Of a stretch of DNA of 10,058 nucleotides, positions 1 through 7,289 are shown one piece after another. Below the pieces are notes generated by a model. That model was given only the letters and a program-made list of their open reading frames with translations, searched no databases and had not been told where the DNA came from. The position numbers were made by a program, and so were the translations under genes. Source of the stretch: GSA-30 sp036568765 (GTDB lineage Bacteria; Pseudomonadota; Gammaproteobacteria; Xanthomonadales; Rhodanobacteraceae); the NCBI RefSeq assembly GCF_036568765.1, contig NZ_DATCRY010000205.1:1-10058 (forward strand). The letters are read 5' to 3'. Within the stretch, counting starts at the first letter, position 1, and each line of letters begins with the position of its first letter.

Positions 1-2
1 CC

Positions 3-1043
3 GCCGTTTCGTTCGATGTAGAGAATGCCGACGTCGATCGACGCACAGCGAGCTTGAGTTTGCCGTTGGATCTGTCGGGTAAGCGCTCGGCGAGAACGGC
101 ACGAAGTGTCGCCGAGTTCGAGGTCAGCGACGCCGATTACACCCTGGTTCGCCGCGAGGTGGCGGCACGCTGGCTGAAGGCATGGACAGCGGCGGAACTA
201 TCCGCACGCCAGCGTGAATGGGGCATGCGGCGCGTCGTGCTCATGCAACGTTTCGATGCACTGGCTGCGGATCGGCTCAAGCTGGGCGATATCAACAGCC
301 CGGAGCGCGATCTGGCTGGACTTGCCTTAGGCGAAGCCCAGATTCAGCAGGCCTCGCTCGCTGGCAACGAAGCGGCGGCCCGTGCGGCGCTGCTGGCGCT
401 AACCGGCGGTGACACCCCAACGGCTGTCGTTTTACCGCAGCGCTTGCCCGAACCGCAGGGTATCTCGCCACGAGCGATCGAGGATCTGCCCGAGCTACGC
501 AAGGCCCGCGCCGAGCAGGACGCTGCCGAAGCGGGCATCCAGATTGCGCAGCGTGCCCGCCGCCCCGATCCGACGATCGCGCTGACCGGAGGTCGCGTCC
601 GTTCGGGCCCCATCAGCGATCGTGTGATCGGACTGAGTGTGTCGATTCCGTTGCCAGTACTCAATACCGGTCGCGCCGAGATCGACGCGGCCCGCGCGCA
701 AGCCGAAGCCGCCGCCGCCGGAACGCGAACGCGTGCATTGAGCATGCGTGCTCGCCTGCTCGAGGCGCGCGCACGCTATGTGGCTCTTTACGACGCCGAA
801 AGCGCTTTCCGTGCCGGGCGTAGCGCGGCGTTCGACGAGCGTGCGGCGTTGCTGGAGAAACTGTGGCGCGCCGGTGAGATCGGCACCTCGGATTATCTCG
901 TGCAACTCAAGCAAAGCCTCGATACCGCGTTGTCGGGCCTCGAACTGCAAGCCCAGGCCTGGCAGGCCTGGTTCGACTATCTCCAAGCCGCCGGTCGCCT
1001 GACCGATTGGATCGACGGTGACAGCAAGGACTCCGCGCCATGA
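3..1043 (+). CDS. czcC: Outer-membrane factor of a heavy-metal RND efflux system (CzcC-like, TolC superfamily), 5' end missing
   Basis: The frame is open to the left edge, so the gene starts outside the window. The first complete codon is at position 3 and 346 residues are visible. The TTG at 54 is not a credible start, because plausible protein continues upstream of it. CzcC-type proteins are about 420 residues, so roughly the signal peptide and the first 60-70 residues are missing. What remains is Ala/Arg/Glu-rich and mostly helical, with two long amphipathic helical stretches separated by a Gly/Ser/Pro beta-like segment (about position 560-680, with ALTGGRVRSGP and LSVSIPLPVLN). This is the pattern of the second outer-membrane efflux protein repeat. 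The family forms a trimeric channel that carries ions from the pump and adaptor through the outer membrane. The stop overlaps the adaptor start (ATGA, 4 bp), placing it in one operon with the next two genes. The family is assigned mainly from context and fold pattern; the substrate is unknown. Confidence 0.85.
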   Translation, partial: AVSFDVENADVDRRTASLSLPLDLSGKRSARTARSVAEFEVSDADYTLVRREVAARWLKAWTAAELSARQREWGMRRVVLMQRFDALAADRLKLGDINSPERDLAGLALGEAQIQQASLAGNEAAARAALLALTGGDTPTAVVLPQRLPEPQGISPRAIEDLPELRKARAEQDAAEAGIQIAQRARRPDPTIALTGGRVRSGPISDRVIGLSVSIPLPVLNTGRAEIDAARAQAEAAAAGTRTRALSMRARLLEARARYVALYDAESAFRAGRSAAFDERAALLEKLWRAGEIGTSDYLVQLKQSLDTALSGLELQAQAWQAWFDYLQAAGRLTDWIDGDSKDSAP

Positions 1044-2122
1044 AGAATCGATTCTCGAAAATCGCCGCACTGTTGTTATCTGCAAGTGCCGGGCCTCTCA
1101 TGGCGCAGGATCTGGCCTCGCCGCTGCAACTGGACGCGCGGAGCCTCAGGGAGGCCGGCATCGTGACCGAGCGTCTCGCGCCTCGGCGATTGTCCGAGGA
1201 ACTGCGTGCGCCCGGCGAAGTAAAGGCCGATGCATATTCCACAGAACTGGTGACGCCCAGGGTCGATTCGATCGTACTGTCGCGCAAAGCCAAGCTTGGC
1301 GATGTCGTTAAAGCGGGGCAGCCCTTATTGATATTGTCCAGCGTGCAGGTTGCAGAGACGCAGGGTGCATTGATCGTCGCCGAACAGGAATGGCAACGTG
1401 TTGCCGCACTAGGCCCGCAGGCCGTATCTGGCAGGCGCTATGCCGAAGTCCGGGTGCAACGCGACCAGGCGAGCGCTAGATTGCGCGCTTATGGACTTTC
1501 CGAAGGGCAGATCCGAGGCGTTTTGCGCGCAGGCTCGGCAGGTGCCGACGGTAGTTATGCCTTGCTTGCGCCGACGGACGGGCGAATCGCATCCGACCAG
1601 TTCCTGGTCGGTGAGCGTGTCGAGCCGGGTCGTACACTGTTTACCCTGGTAAAGGAGGATTCGGTCTGGATCGAGGCGCAATTGCCCGCGGCGGATGCCG
1701 CCAGGGCGAAGGCGGGCGGCGATGCGCGCATTCTTGCTCATGGTGTCGAATTACCGGGCCAGGTGTTGCAGCGCGCACATCGAACCGACGAGCGCACACG
1801 CACTGTCCCCGTGCGCATTCAGGTAGACAACCGTCGCGACCTGCTACATCCGGGCGAGTTGGTCGATGTGCGTCTGGATACGAAGGCAACCGCCGCGGTA
1901 TTGGCCGTTCCCATGGAAGCGGTCGTCTTGTTGCAGAACCAGGCAACCGTGTTCGTTGCCAGGCCAGGGCAGGCGTTCGAGCCGATGCCAGTCGTGACGG
2001 GCGAACAACGAGGCGACTGGGTAACGATCAAGGACGGTCTGAAAGTCGGCACAGAATACGTGAGCCGGGGCGCGTTCGAGCTTAAGGCCCGGTTGCTGCG
2101 TTCGCAGCTGGGAGAAGAGTAA
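1040..2122 (+). CDS. czcB: Periplasmic adaptor (membrane fusion protein) of a heavy-metal RND efflux system, CzcB-like
   Basis: This 360-residue protein bridges the inner-membrane pump and the outer-membrane channel. Residues 1-22 look like a Sec signal peptide (basic start, hydrophobic core, LMA before Gln23). There is no lipobox cysteine. Two halves of a lipoyl-like barrel-sandwich domain lie near 66-101 (LGDVVKAGQPLL) and 172-208 (APTDGRI and VGERVEPG). They flank a helical hairpin at about 104-165. A beta-barrel follows (209-283) and then a membrane-proximal domain ending in VSRGAFELKA, typical of CzcB. It has three histidines and no cysteine, so it lacks the metal-binding His-rich segment of some CzcB proteins. 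The ATG at 1040 is preceded by AAGGA at 1026-1030 with 9-nt spacing, and overlaps the upstream stop by 4 bp. The stop TAA shares its last base with the czcA start. The family is certain; the metal is not. Confidence 0.92.
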   Translation: MKNRFSKIAALLLSASAGPLMAQDLASPLQLDARSLREAGIVTERLAPRRLSEELRAPGEVKADAYSTELVTPRVDSIVLSRKAKLGDVVKAGQPLLILSSVQVAETQGALIVAEQEWQRVAALGPQAVSGRRYAEVRVQRDQASARLRAYGLSEGQIRGVLRAGSAGADGSYALLAPTDGRIASDQFLVGERVEPGRTLFTLVKEDSVWIEAQLPAADAARAKAGGDARILAHGVELPGQVLQRAHRTDERTRTVPVRIQVDNRRDLLHPGELVDVRLDTKATAAVLAVPMEAVVLLQNQATVFVARPGQAFEPMPVVTGEQRGDWVTIKDGLKVGTEYVSRGAFELKARLLRSQLGEE

Positions 2123-5100
2123 TGCTGACGCGTCTGGTGGAACTGTCGCTGCGCTACAAGTTGCTTGTGCTGGTGGGCGTAGCCGTACTCTGCGTGCTGG
2201 GTTATCGGGCGATAACCCGCTTGCCGATCGATGCATTTCCGGATGTCACGCCGGTACAGGTCAATGTCTATACCGAGGCGCCCGGCCTGGCCGCCGAAGA
2301 TGTCGAACAGCTGTTGACTACGCCTGTAGAGTCGGCGCTCGGCGGATTGCCGAAGGTCCAGGAAATCCGCTCGGTCAGCCTGTTTGGCCTGTCGTACGTC
2401 GCCGTGTATTTCGACGACAGCATGGATATCTACTTCGCCCGTCAACTGGTCAACGAGCGCTTGCAGCAAGTGGGCGATCGTTTGCCCGACGGTTACGGCA
2501 AGCCGGAACTAGGCCCAAATACGTCCGGTCTCGGGCAGGTGTTCTGGTATACGGTGGAGCGCAGCGACCAAGGCGACACGGCTGCGGACGACACCGGCCT
2601 GCGCACCATTCAAGACTGGAATATACGCCTGATCTTGCGAACCGCTCCCGGTGTCGACGATGTAACCTCCTGGGGCGGGAAGGAGCGGCAATTCCAGGTA
2701 CGGATAGACCCCCTGAAGCTGATTGCGCACGGGCTTGGTTTCAAGGAAGTGATCGCGGCCCTGCAGGCGAATAACGCGCAGGTTGGCGGCAACGTGGTGG
2801 ATGTCGGGCGCGAGCAATATCTGGTACGCGGGCTTGGGCGCGTGACGGATGCCGACGACATCGGCCGCATCGTACTCAAGAGCGAAGACGGCACCCCGGT
2901 CTACTTGCGCGACGTTGCCGCTGTTGTCGATGCCGGTGCACCGCGTACGGGTGCCGTCACTCGCGACGGCAAGGAAGTGGTGATGGGACAGGCTCTGGCG
3001 CGGATCGGCGAGAATGCCAAGAGCGTGGTCGATGCAGTGAAAGCCAAGCTGGAGGCGGCGCGCCGGGCCTTGCCTCCGGGTGTAGAGATCAAGCCGGTCT
3101 ACGAGCGCACCGAACTGGTGAACGCGTCGGTCCGCACGGCAGTGCGTGCACTGATCGAAGGTTCCTTATTGGTCGCGTTGGTGTTGTTCCTGTTTCTGGG
3201 TGAAGTGCGCAGCGCGCTGGTGGTCATCGTTGCATTGCCGTTGGCTATGCTGATTGCTTTCATTTGCATGGAGTGGGGCGGGCTCTCGGCCAATCTGATG
3301 TCGCTAGCTGGCCTGGCAGTCGGTATCGGCATGATGGTGGACGGTGCGGTGGTGATGGTGGAGAACGCGTTCCGCATCATGGCCGAACAGCGTGCACGCG
3401 GGATACAGGTGGATCGCACCAAGGCGGTCCTTGAAGCAGCGCGCGAAGTGGCGGGTCCGATTGCCTTCGCTATTGCGATCATCATCGTGGTATTCCTGCC
3501 GCTCTTCAGCCTGCAAGGGTTGGAAGGAAAGATGTTCAAGCCGATGGCGTTCAATATCGGCTTCGCCATGGCGGGCTCGTTGCTGCTTGCATTGACCGTT
3601 ATTCCGGTCCTGTCTGCCTTGCTGCTGCGTCCGAAAGAGGAGAGGGACACGCGCCTGGTTGCCATGCTAAAGCGCGCCTACGGCAAGGTGCTCACCTGGT
3701 CGCTGCACCACCGTCGCACCGTAATGGTCATGTCGGTTGTCGCCTTGACCGGAAGCCTTGCGTTGTTCCCTTTCCTCGGAAAGGAGTTCATGCCCAACCT
3801 CAAGGAGGGCGCCATCATGTGGCGGATTACCTCGATCCCTTCGGCATCCCTGGACGAATCGATCGCGATCTCCCGCCGGGTCGCCGAGCGCATAAACGAA
3901 AAGTTTCCCGAGGTGTCCACTACGCTTGCGATGATCGGCCGCGCAGAGAAAGGCGAGACCGCAGATGTGAACTATATGGAGGTCTATACCCCACTGAGGC
4001 CGGCCTCCCAGTGGCGCAAGGGACAAACGCTCGAAAGTATCGAGGAGGCCATGCAGCGTGAGCTCTCCGACGCGTTGCCTACAGCGGTGGTGAGTTATAC
4101 GCAACCGATCCAGATGCGTGTCGAAGAGCTGATTTCCGGCGTGCGTGCCACGCTGGCCCTGAAACTCTATGGCGATGACTTGCATGAGCTCGATCGCCTG
4201 AGCGCCAAACTGAAGAGCGTGCTCGCCGGTATTCCCGGCGTGGCCGATCTGGCGCTGGAGGCCAATATCGGCAAACCGCAGATTCGTATAGCGGTAGATC
4301 GCGATGCGCTGGCGCGCTATGGGCTCAATGCCGATGACGTGCTTGGCGTAGTGAGGAACGGAATCGGCGGCGAGGCCGTCGGCAGTCTGCTCGATGGCGT
4401 GCGCCGTTTCGATATTGCCGTTCGATTGGAGGATACGGATCGTGGGTCGCTTGAAGCGATCCGGCGTATTCCGCTGCGTACATCTTCCGGTGCCATCGTG
4501 CAGTTGTCGCAGGTAGCCAAGGTAGATGTGGTTGAGGGCTATTCATTTATTCGCCGGGAGCAGTTGCAGCGTCATGCAGTGATTCAAATGGATGTGCGGG
4601 GGCGCGATATCGATAGCTTCGTCAAGGATGCGAATGCGGCTATCAAGCAGTCTGTGAAGTTGCCGACTGGCTATTACACCGAGTGGGGCGGAGCTTTCGA
4701 GAATCAGCAGCGCGCGTTGCAGCGCTTGGGGCTGATCGTACCGGCGACGATCTTTTTTATCTTCGTGCTGTTGTACACCGCTTTCCAGTCGGTGCGCCAT
4801 GCCGCGCTGATCCTGGCCAACGTTCCGTTTGCCACCATCGGTGGCGTGTTGGGTTTGGCGTTGACCGGGCAGTATCTGTCGGTGCCCTCGGCGATCGGTT
4901 TCATCGCTGTATTCGGTGTGGCCATGCTCAACGGCATCGTGCTGGTGAGCTTTCTCAATCAACAACGTACGGCGGGGGTGTCGGTACGCGATGCTGTGTT
5001 GCGGGGGACGGCATTGCGTCTGCGGCCGGTGCTGATGACCGCGAGCGTTGCCATTCTGGGGCTGCTGCCGATGTTGCTGTCCAGCGGCGTGGGGGCGGAA

Positions 5101-5235
5101 ACGCAGCGGCCGTTGGCGACCGTGGTTATTGGTGGCTTGATCACATCCACGCTGTTGACCTTAGTGCTGTTGCCAGTGATCTATGATTGGATCGAAGAGC
5201 GCCGTCAGCGTGGTAGTGAGGGAGTTGCGAGCTAG
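2122..5235 (+). CDS. czcA: Inner-membrane heavy-metal efflux RND transporter, CzcA-like
   Basis: This 1037-residue proton-driven pump is full length for the HME-RND family and should export metal cations through the two preceding proteins. The family hallmarks are clear: LPIDAFPDVTPVQV (34-47), the APGL and VE..LTTPVE region (53-70), two six-helix halves (TM1 about 13-32, TM2-6 about 345-502, TM7 about 532-552, TM8-12 about 870-1022) and two large periplasmic loops. The TM4 motif reads GIGMMVDGAVVMVEN (401-415). It keeps the Asp and Glu (D407, E414) of classical CzcA but has Gly401 where CzcA has the first Asp. TM10 has the Czc-type GVAMLNG, not the CusA Glu, and TM11 has RLRPVLMT, without the CusA Lys. 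In the cleft, two of the three copper-binding Met of CusA appear replaced (Arg568 and Glu669 by my alignment). This argues for a divalent cation, but I cannot name it. GGAG at 2111-2114 lies 7 nt before the ATG. Confidence 0.94.
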   Translation: MLTRLVELSLRYKLLVLVGVAVLCVLGYRAITRLPIDAFPDVTPVQVNVYTEAPGLAAEDVEQLLTTPVESALGGLPKVQEIRSVSLFGLSYVAVYFDDSMDIYFARQLVNERLQQVGDRLPDGYGKPELGPNTSGLGQVFWYTVERSDQGDTAADDTGLRTIQDWNIRLILRTAPGVDDVTSWGGKERQFQVRIDPLKLIAHGLGFKEVIAALQANNAQVGGNVVDVGREQYLVRGLGRVTDADDIGRIVLKSEDGTPVYLRDVAAVVDAGAPRTGAVTRDGKEVVMGQALARIGENAKSVVDAVKAKLEAARRALPPGVEIKPVYERTELVNASVRTAVRALIEGSLLVALVLFLFLGEVRSALVVIVALPLAMLIAFICMEWGGLSANLMSLAGLAVGIGMMVDGAVVMVENAFRIMAEQRARGIQVDRTKAVLEAAREVAGPIAFAIAIIIVVFLPLFSLQGLEGKMFKPMAFNIGFAMAGSLLLALTVIPVLSALLLRPKEERDTRLVAMLKRAYGKVLTWSLHHRRTVMVMSVVALTGSLALFPFLGKEFMPNLKEGAIMWRITSIPSASLDESIAISRRVAERINEKFPEVSTTLAMIGRAEKGETADVNYMEVYTPLRPASQWRKGQTLESIEEAMQRELSDALPTAVVSYTQPIQMRVEELISGVRATLALKLYGDDLHELDRLSAKLKSVLAGIPGVADLALEANIGKPQIRIAVDRDALARYGLNADDVLGVVRNGIGGEAVGSLLDGVRRFDIAVRLEDTDRGSLEAIRRIPLRTSSGAIVQLSQVAKVDVVEGYSFIRREQLQRHAVIQMDVRGRDIDSFVKDANAAIKQSVKLPTGYYTEWGGAFENQQRALQRLGLIVPATIFFIFVLLYTAFQSVRHAALILANVPFATIGGVLGLALTGQYLSVPSAIGFIAVFGVAMLNGIVLVSFLNQQRTAGVSVRDAVLRGTALRLRPVLMTASVAILGLLPMLLSSGVGAETQRPLATVVIGGLITSTLLTLVLLPVIYDWIEERRQRGSEGVAS

Positions 5236-5251
5236 ATGGAATGAGGCGTTA

Positions 5252-5302
5252 CCCTCGCCCCAGTTCGCTTGCCCGGCAAAGTCGGGGTGGCTGGGGTGAG
5301 GG
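5252..5302 (+). terminator. Long GC-rich hairpin downstream of the efflux operon (terminator-like or mRNA 3'-end structure)
   Basis: Arms 5252-5263 and 5291-5302 pair over 12 bp with one G-U wobble (5257 with 5297). On the opposite strand that pair would be a C-A mismatch, so the hairpin fits a plus-strand transcript best. The 27-nt loop holds a nested small inverted repeat, TTGCCCGGCAA (5269-5279). It starts 17 bp after the czcA stop. No T-run follows, so it is not a classical Rho-independent terminator. It could protect the mRNA 3' end, act with Rho, or be a copy of a dispersed intergenic palindrome. Confidence 0.5.
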
Positions 5303-5336
5303 GGAGCCCTACGAATCTAAGCCGGCGATGTTTTAC

Positions 5337-5370
5337 AAAAAAACGGCCAGAACGCTCACCGTCCTGGCCG
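5337..5370 (-). terminator. Rho-independent terminator of glnK-amtB
   Basis: Read on the minus strand, arms 5370-5360 and 5354-5344 form an 11-bp stem with one G-U pair and a 5-nt loop (5355-5359). Seven T residues follow directly (complement of A at 5337-5343). The same wobble position would be an A-C mismatch in a plus-strand transcript, so the structure is directional. It lies 20 bp after the amtB stop. Confidence 0.9.
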
Positions 5371-5390
5371 CTATCCCACGGGGAGGGAGA

Positions 5391-6758
5391 TTAAAGGTTG
5401 TAGGCTTTTTCTTCGTGCAAGGAGAGATCCAGGCCGATTTGTTCCTGTTCGTCGTCTACACGCAGACCGAGCGTGAGGTCGATCAGCTTGAGAATCGCCG
5501 CGCTCAGCATCGTGCTCCAGACGATGGTGAACAGCACGCCTTTGGTCTGGATCCACAGTTGCGTACCTAGTTCGGTCACCGTGCCAAATCCACCGAGCGC
5601 GGGTGCGGCGAGCGGGCCGGTCAGCAGGCCGCCGATAATGCCCGCCACGGCATGCACACCGAACACGTCCAGCGAGTCGTCATAACCCAGCTTGTGCTTG
5701 AGCCGTGTGGCGGTGAAGAAGCAAACCACGCCGGCAATCAAGCCGAGCACCAGCGCGCCGCCCGGACCTGCCGTGCCCGCCGCTGGCGTTACCGCCACCA
5801 GCCCGGCCACGGCACCGGAAACGATGCCCAACACACTTGGACGTCCGTGTGCGATCCATTCGGAACCGAGCCAACCCAGCGCAGCAGCGGCCGTGGCGAT
5901 CTGTGTGACGAGCATGGCCATGCCTGCGCTGCCATTGGCGGCGACCGCCGAACCGGCATTGAAACCGAACCAGCCCAGCCACAGCAGGCTGGCACCGACA
6001 ACGGTATAACCCAGGTTATGCGGCGGCATGGGAGTATGCGGGTAGCCACGACGTTTGCCGATCATCAAGCAGGCCACAAGGCCGGCAATGCCCGCATTGA
6101 TGTGCACGACGGTGCCGCCGGCAAAATCCAATACGCCCAGATCGCCGAGTAGCGAACCGGGGCCGCTCCATACCATGTGCGCCATCGGCAGATAGACCAG
6201 GGTCAGCCACAGGCCGCTGAACCAGAGCAGGGCGCTGAACTTCATGCGCTCGGCGAACGCGCCGATGATCAATGCGGGCGTGATGATGGCGAACGTAAGC
6301 TGGAACATGACGAACACGGCTTCGGGTACGGTCTGGTACAACGAGTCGGGCTTCAGCCCGGCAAGCATCGCGCGATCCAGGCCGCCGACAATCGAATGCA
6401 GGTTGGTTACATGTGCCTGCATGCCTTGTGTGCTGAAGGCAAGCGAATAACCATAGACGAGCCACAGCACTGTTACCACTGCGGTAATGGCAAAGCATTG
6501 CATCAAGACCGACAGCAGATTCTTCGCCCGCACCATACCGCCGTAGAACAGCGCCAGTCCAGGAATCGTCATCAGCAAGACCAGCATGGTGGACGTAAGC
6601 ATCCATGCCGTGTCGCCGCTATTGAGCGTTGCTGCCGGCGTCGCTGTCTGCGCGAATAACGGCATGGCAGCGAGCAGCCCCGCGACTGTCAGGGCGATCC
6701 GACCGAGCGCCCTAACCCTTGACGCCTCACTATTCACTCGTGACGTTTCAAAGCGCAT
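5391..6758 (-). CDS. amtB: Ammonium transporter AmtB (Amt/Mep/Rh family)
   Basis: This 455-residue inner-membrane ammonium channel is colinear with E. coli AmtB along its length. Residues 1-36 form a signal peptide (basic start, hydrophobic 21-35, LFA before Gln37), followed by about 11 membrane helices. The conserved pore residues are present: the phenylalanine gate (F152, F156), W197 of AHMVW at the substrate site, D211 of LDFAGGTVVH, and the twin pore histidines H219 and H369 (DVFGVH). The C-terminal tail (VDDEQEQIGLDLSLHEEKAYN) matches the cytoplasmic tail that docks GlnK. I chose the ATG at 6758 because AGGAGGT (complement of 6767-6773) ends 8 nt before it. The ATG at 6764 is too close to that site, and the GTG at 6737 has no good site. 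The frame stays open further upstream, but that part is out-of-frame glnK. The start overlaps the glnK end by 11 bp. Confidence 0.96.
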   Translation of the reverse strand: MRFETSRVNSEASRVRALGRIALTVAGLLAAMPLFAQTATPAATLNSGDTAWMLTSTMLVLLMTIPGLALFYGGMVRAKNLLSVLMQCFAITAVVTVLWLVYGYSLAFSTQGMQAHVTNLHSIVGGLDRAMLAGLKPDSLYQTVPEAVFVMFQLTFAIITPALIIGAFAERMKFSALLWFSGLWLTLVYLPMAHMVWSGPGSLLGDLGVLDFAGGTVVHINAGIAGLVACLMIGKRRGYPHTPMPPHNLGYTVVGASLLWLGWFGFNAGSAVAANGSAGMAMLVTQIATAAAALGWLGSEWIAHGRPSVLGIVSGAVAGLVAVTPAAGTAGPGGALVLGLIAGVVCFFTATRLKHKLGYDDSLDVFGVHAVAGIIGGLLTGPLAAPALGGFGTVTELGTQLWIQTKGVLFTIVWSTMLSAAILKLIDLTLGLRVDDEQEQIGLDLSLHEEKAYNL

Positions 6759-7086
6759 CGACATCGACCTCCTGCGTGCGGATGCGGATCGCTTGTTCCA
6801 GTTCGCTGACGAAGATCTTGCCGTCGCCGATCTTGCCTGTACGCGCGGCGCTACTGATGGCCTCGATTGCCCGATCGAGCTGATCGTCGGCAATGGCAAT
6901 CTCCAGTTTGAGCTTGGGCAGGAAATCCACGACATATTCGGCACCGCGGTAGAGCTCGGTGTGGCCGTGCTGCCGGCCGAAGCCTTTGACTTCGGTAACG
7001 GTCATCCCGGCGATACCCACTTCGGTCAGGGCCTGTCGGACGTCGTCCAGGGTGAAAGGTTTGATGATCGCTGTAATCCACTTCAT
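6748..7086 (-). CDS. glnK: PII nitrogen regulatory protein GlnK
   Basis: This 112-residue protein is full length for PII. PII trimers sense ATP/ADP and 2-oxoglutarate, are modified by uridylylation, and in the GlnK form plug AmtB when nitrogen is plentiful. The T-loop carries YRGAEY (46-51), so the uridylylated Tyr51 is intact. The B-loop nucleotide motif is TGKIGDGKIF (83-92), and Lys58 and the C-terminal Arg101 and Arg103 are in place. The start has GAGGA (complement of 7096-7100) 9 nt before the ATG. The neighbour is amtB, which makes GlnK a more likely identity than GlnB, since sequence alone separates these paralogues poorly. A sigma-54 promoter upstream fits induction by nitrogen limitation. 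Confidence 0.95.
   Translation of the reverse strand: MKWITAIIKPFTLDDVRQALTEVGIAGMTVTEVKGFGRQHGHTELYRGAEYVVDFLPKLKLEIAIADDQLDRAIEAISSAARTGKIGDGKIFVSELEQAIRIRTQEVDVDAL
6767..6773 (-). promoter_or_regulatory. Strong Shine-Dalgarno site of amtB inside the glnK 3' end
   Basis: AGGAGGT on the minus strand lies within the last codons of glnK (Gln-Glu-Val), 8 nt before the ATG at 6758. It decides between the three possible amtB starts and suggests coupled but independently strong initiation of the channel. Confidence 0.8.
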
Positions 7087-7121
7087 GCCGCATCGTCCTC
7101 ACAGTGGCTCTGCCGCGGTGC

Positions 7122-7138
7122 AGCAGGATGCGTGCCAG
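7122..7138 (-). promoter_or_regulatory. Sigma-54 (RpoN) promoter of glnK-amtB
   Basis: The minus strand reads CTGGCACG-CATC-CTGCT. The sigma-54 consensus is YTGGCACG-N4-TTGCW, so spacing is exact and only the first T of TTGC differs. The -24 GG and -12 GC elements are intact. The predicted transcript start is near 7112, giving a leader of about 26 nt that holds the glnK ribosome binding site. Sigma-54 control of glnK-amtB with NtrC is established in enteric bacteria. No convincing NtrC enhancer is visible upstream. Confidence 0.82.
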
Positions 7139-7165
7139 TGGAACTTTTGCTAATAACATAATTTA

Positions 7166-7178
7166 AATCAATAAGTTA
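7166..7178 (+). promoter_or_regulatory. Candidate IHF binding site upstream of the glnK promoter
   Basis: AATCAATAAGTTA matches the IHF consensus WATCARNNNNTTR at every defined base. It is in an AT-rich patch (about 7145-7181) inside otherwise GC-rich DNA, centred some 60 bp upstream of the predicted glnK transcript start. That is where IHF commonly bends DNA for sigma-54 activators. An AT-rich patch also makes chance matches more likely. Confidence 0.45.
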
Positions 7179-7218
7179 TATCGTCATCGCGAATGGCTGG
7201 TTGCTCGATTTTGGGGCA

Positions 7219-7234
7219 AAGCCTCAGCAGGCTT
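7219..7234. repeat. Short perfect inverted repeat in the glnK-suf control region
   Basis: AAGCCT and AGGCTT are perfect 6-bp arms around a 4-nt loop. No T-run follows on either strand. It lies between the AT-rich patch of the glnK side and the suf promoter. It may be a protein site or a small hairpin; nothing ties it to a known regulator. Confidence 0.3.
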
Positions 7235-7260
7235 GTCGGTTTTCGGTGCAATGCGCCAGA

Positions 7261-7289
7261 TTGACCCGGGCGGCTTAAATCAGTACCAT
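7261..7289 (+). promoter_or_regulatory. Candidate sigma-70 promoter of the suf operon
   Basis: The -35 box TTGACC (7261-7266, 5 of 6) and -10 box TACCAT (7284-7289, 4 of 6) are spaced by 17 bp. Transcription would start near 7296, giving a leader of about 34 nt. It is the best plus-strand match I found before the regulator gene. Confidence 0.5.

Noticed and set aside
54..1043. TTG at 54 as the true start of the outer-membrane factor
   Set aside because: The frame continues to the window edge with plausible protein, and the CzcC family is some 70 residues longer at the N-terminus.
3099..4185. Antisense open frames of 172 and 188 codons within czcA
   Set aside because: They are fully covered by a conserved pump gene, have low-complexity composition and no ribosome sites or motifs.
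5241..5570. 109-codon plus-strand frame after czcA
   Set aside because: It runs through both hairpins and into the antisense of amtB. It has no ribosome site or conserved motif.
6759..6944. 62-codon N-terminal extension of amtB in an upstream in-frame start
   Set aside because: The extension is out-of-frame glnK sequence. The signal peptide and the strong ribosome site both support the ATG at 6758.
7147..7181. Sigma-70 promoter in the AT-rich patch upstream of glnK
   Set aside because: TATAAC- and TTGATT-like words occur, but no pair has 16-18 bp spacing on either strand.
7245..7257. GGTGCA-A-TGCGCC as an NtrC enhancer
   Set aside because: The NtrC site is TGCACC...GGTGCA. Here the half-sites are in inside-out order and one is imperfect, so it does not fit.
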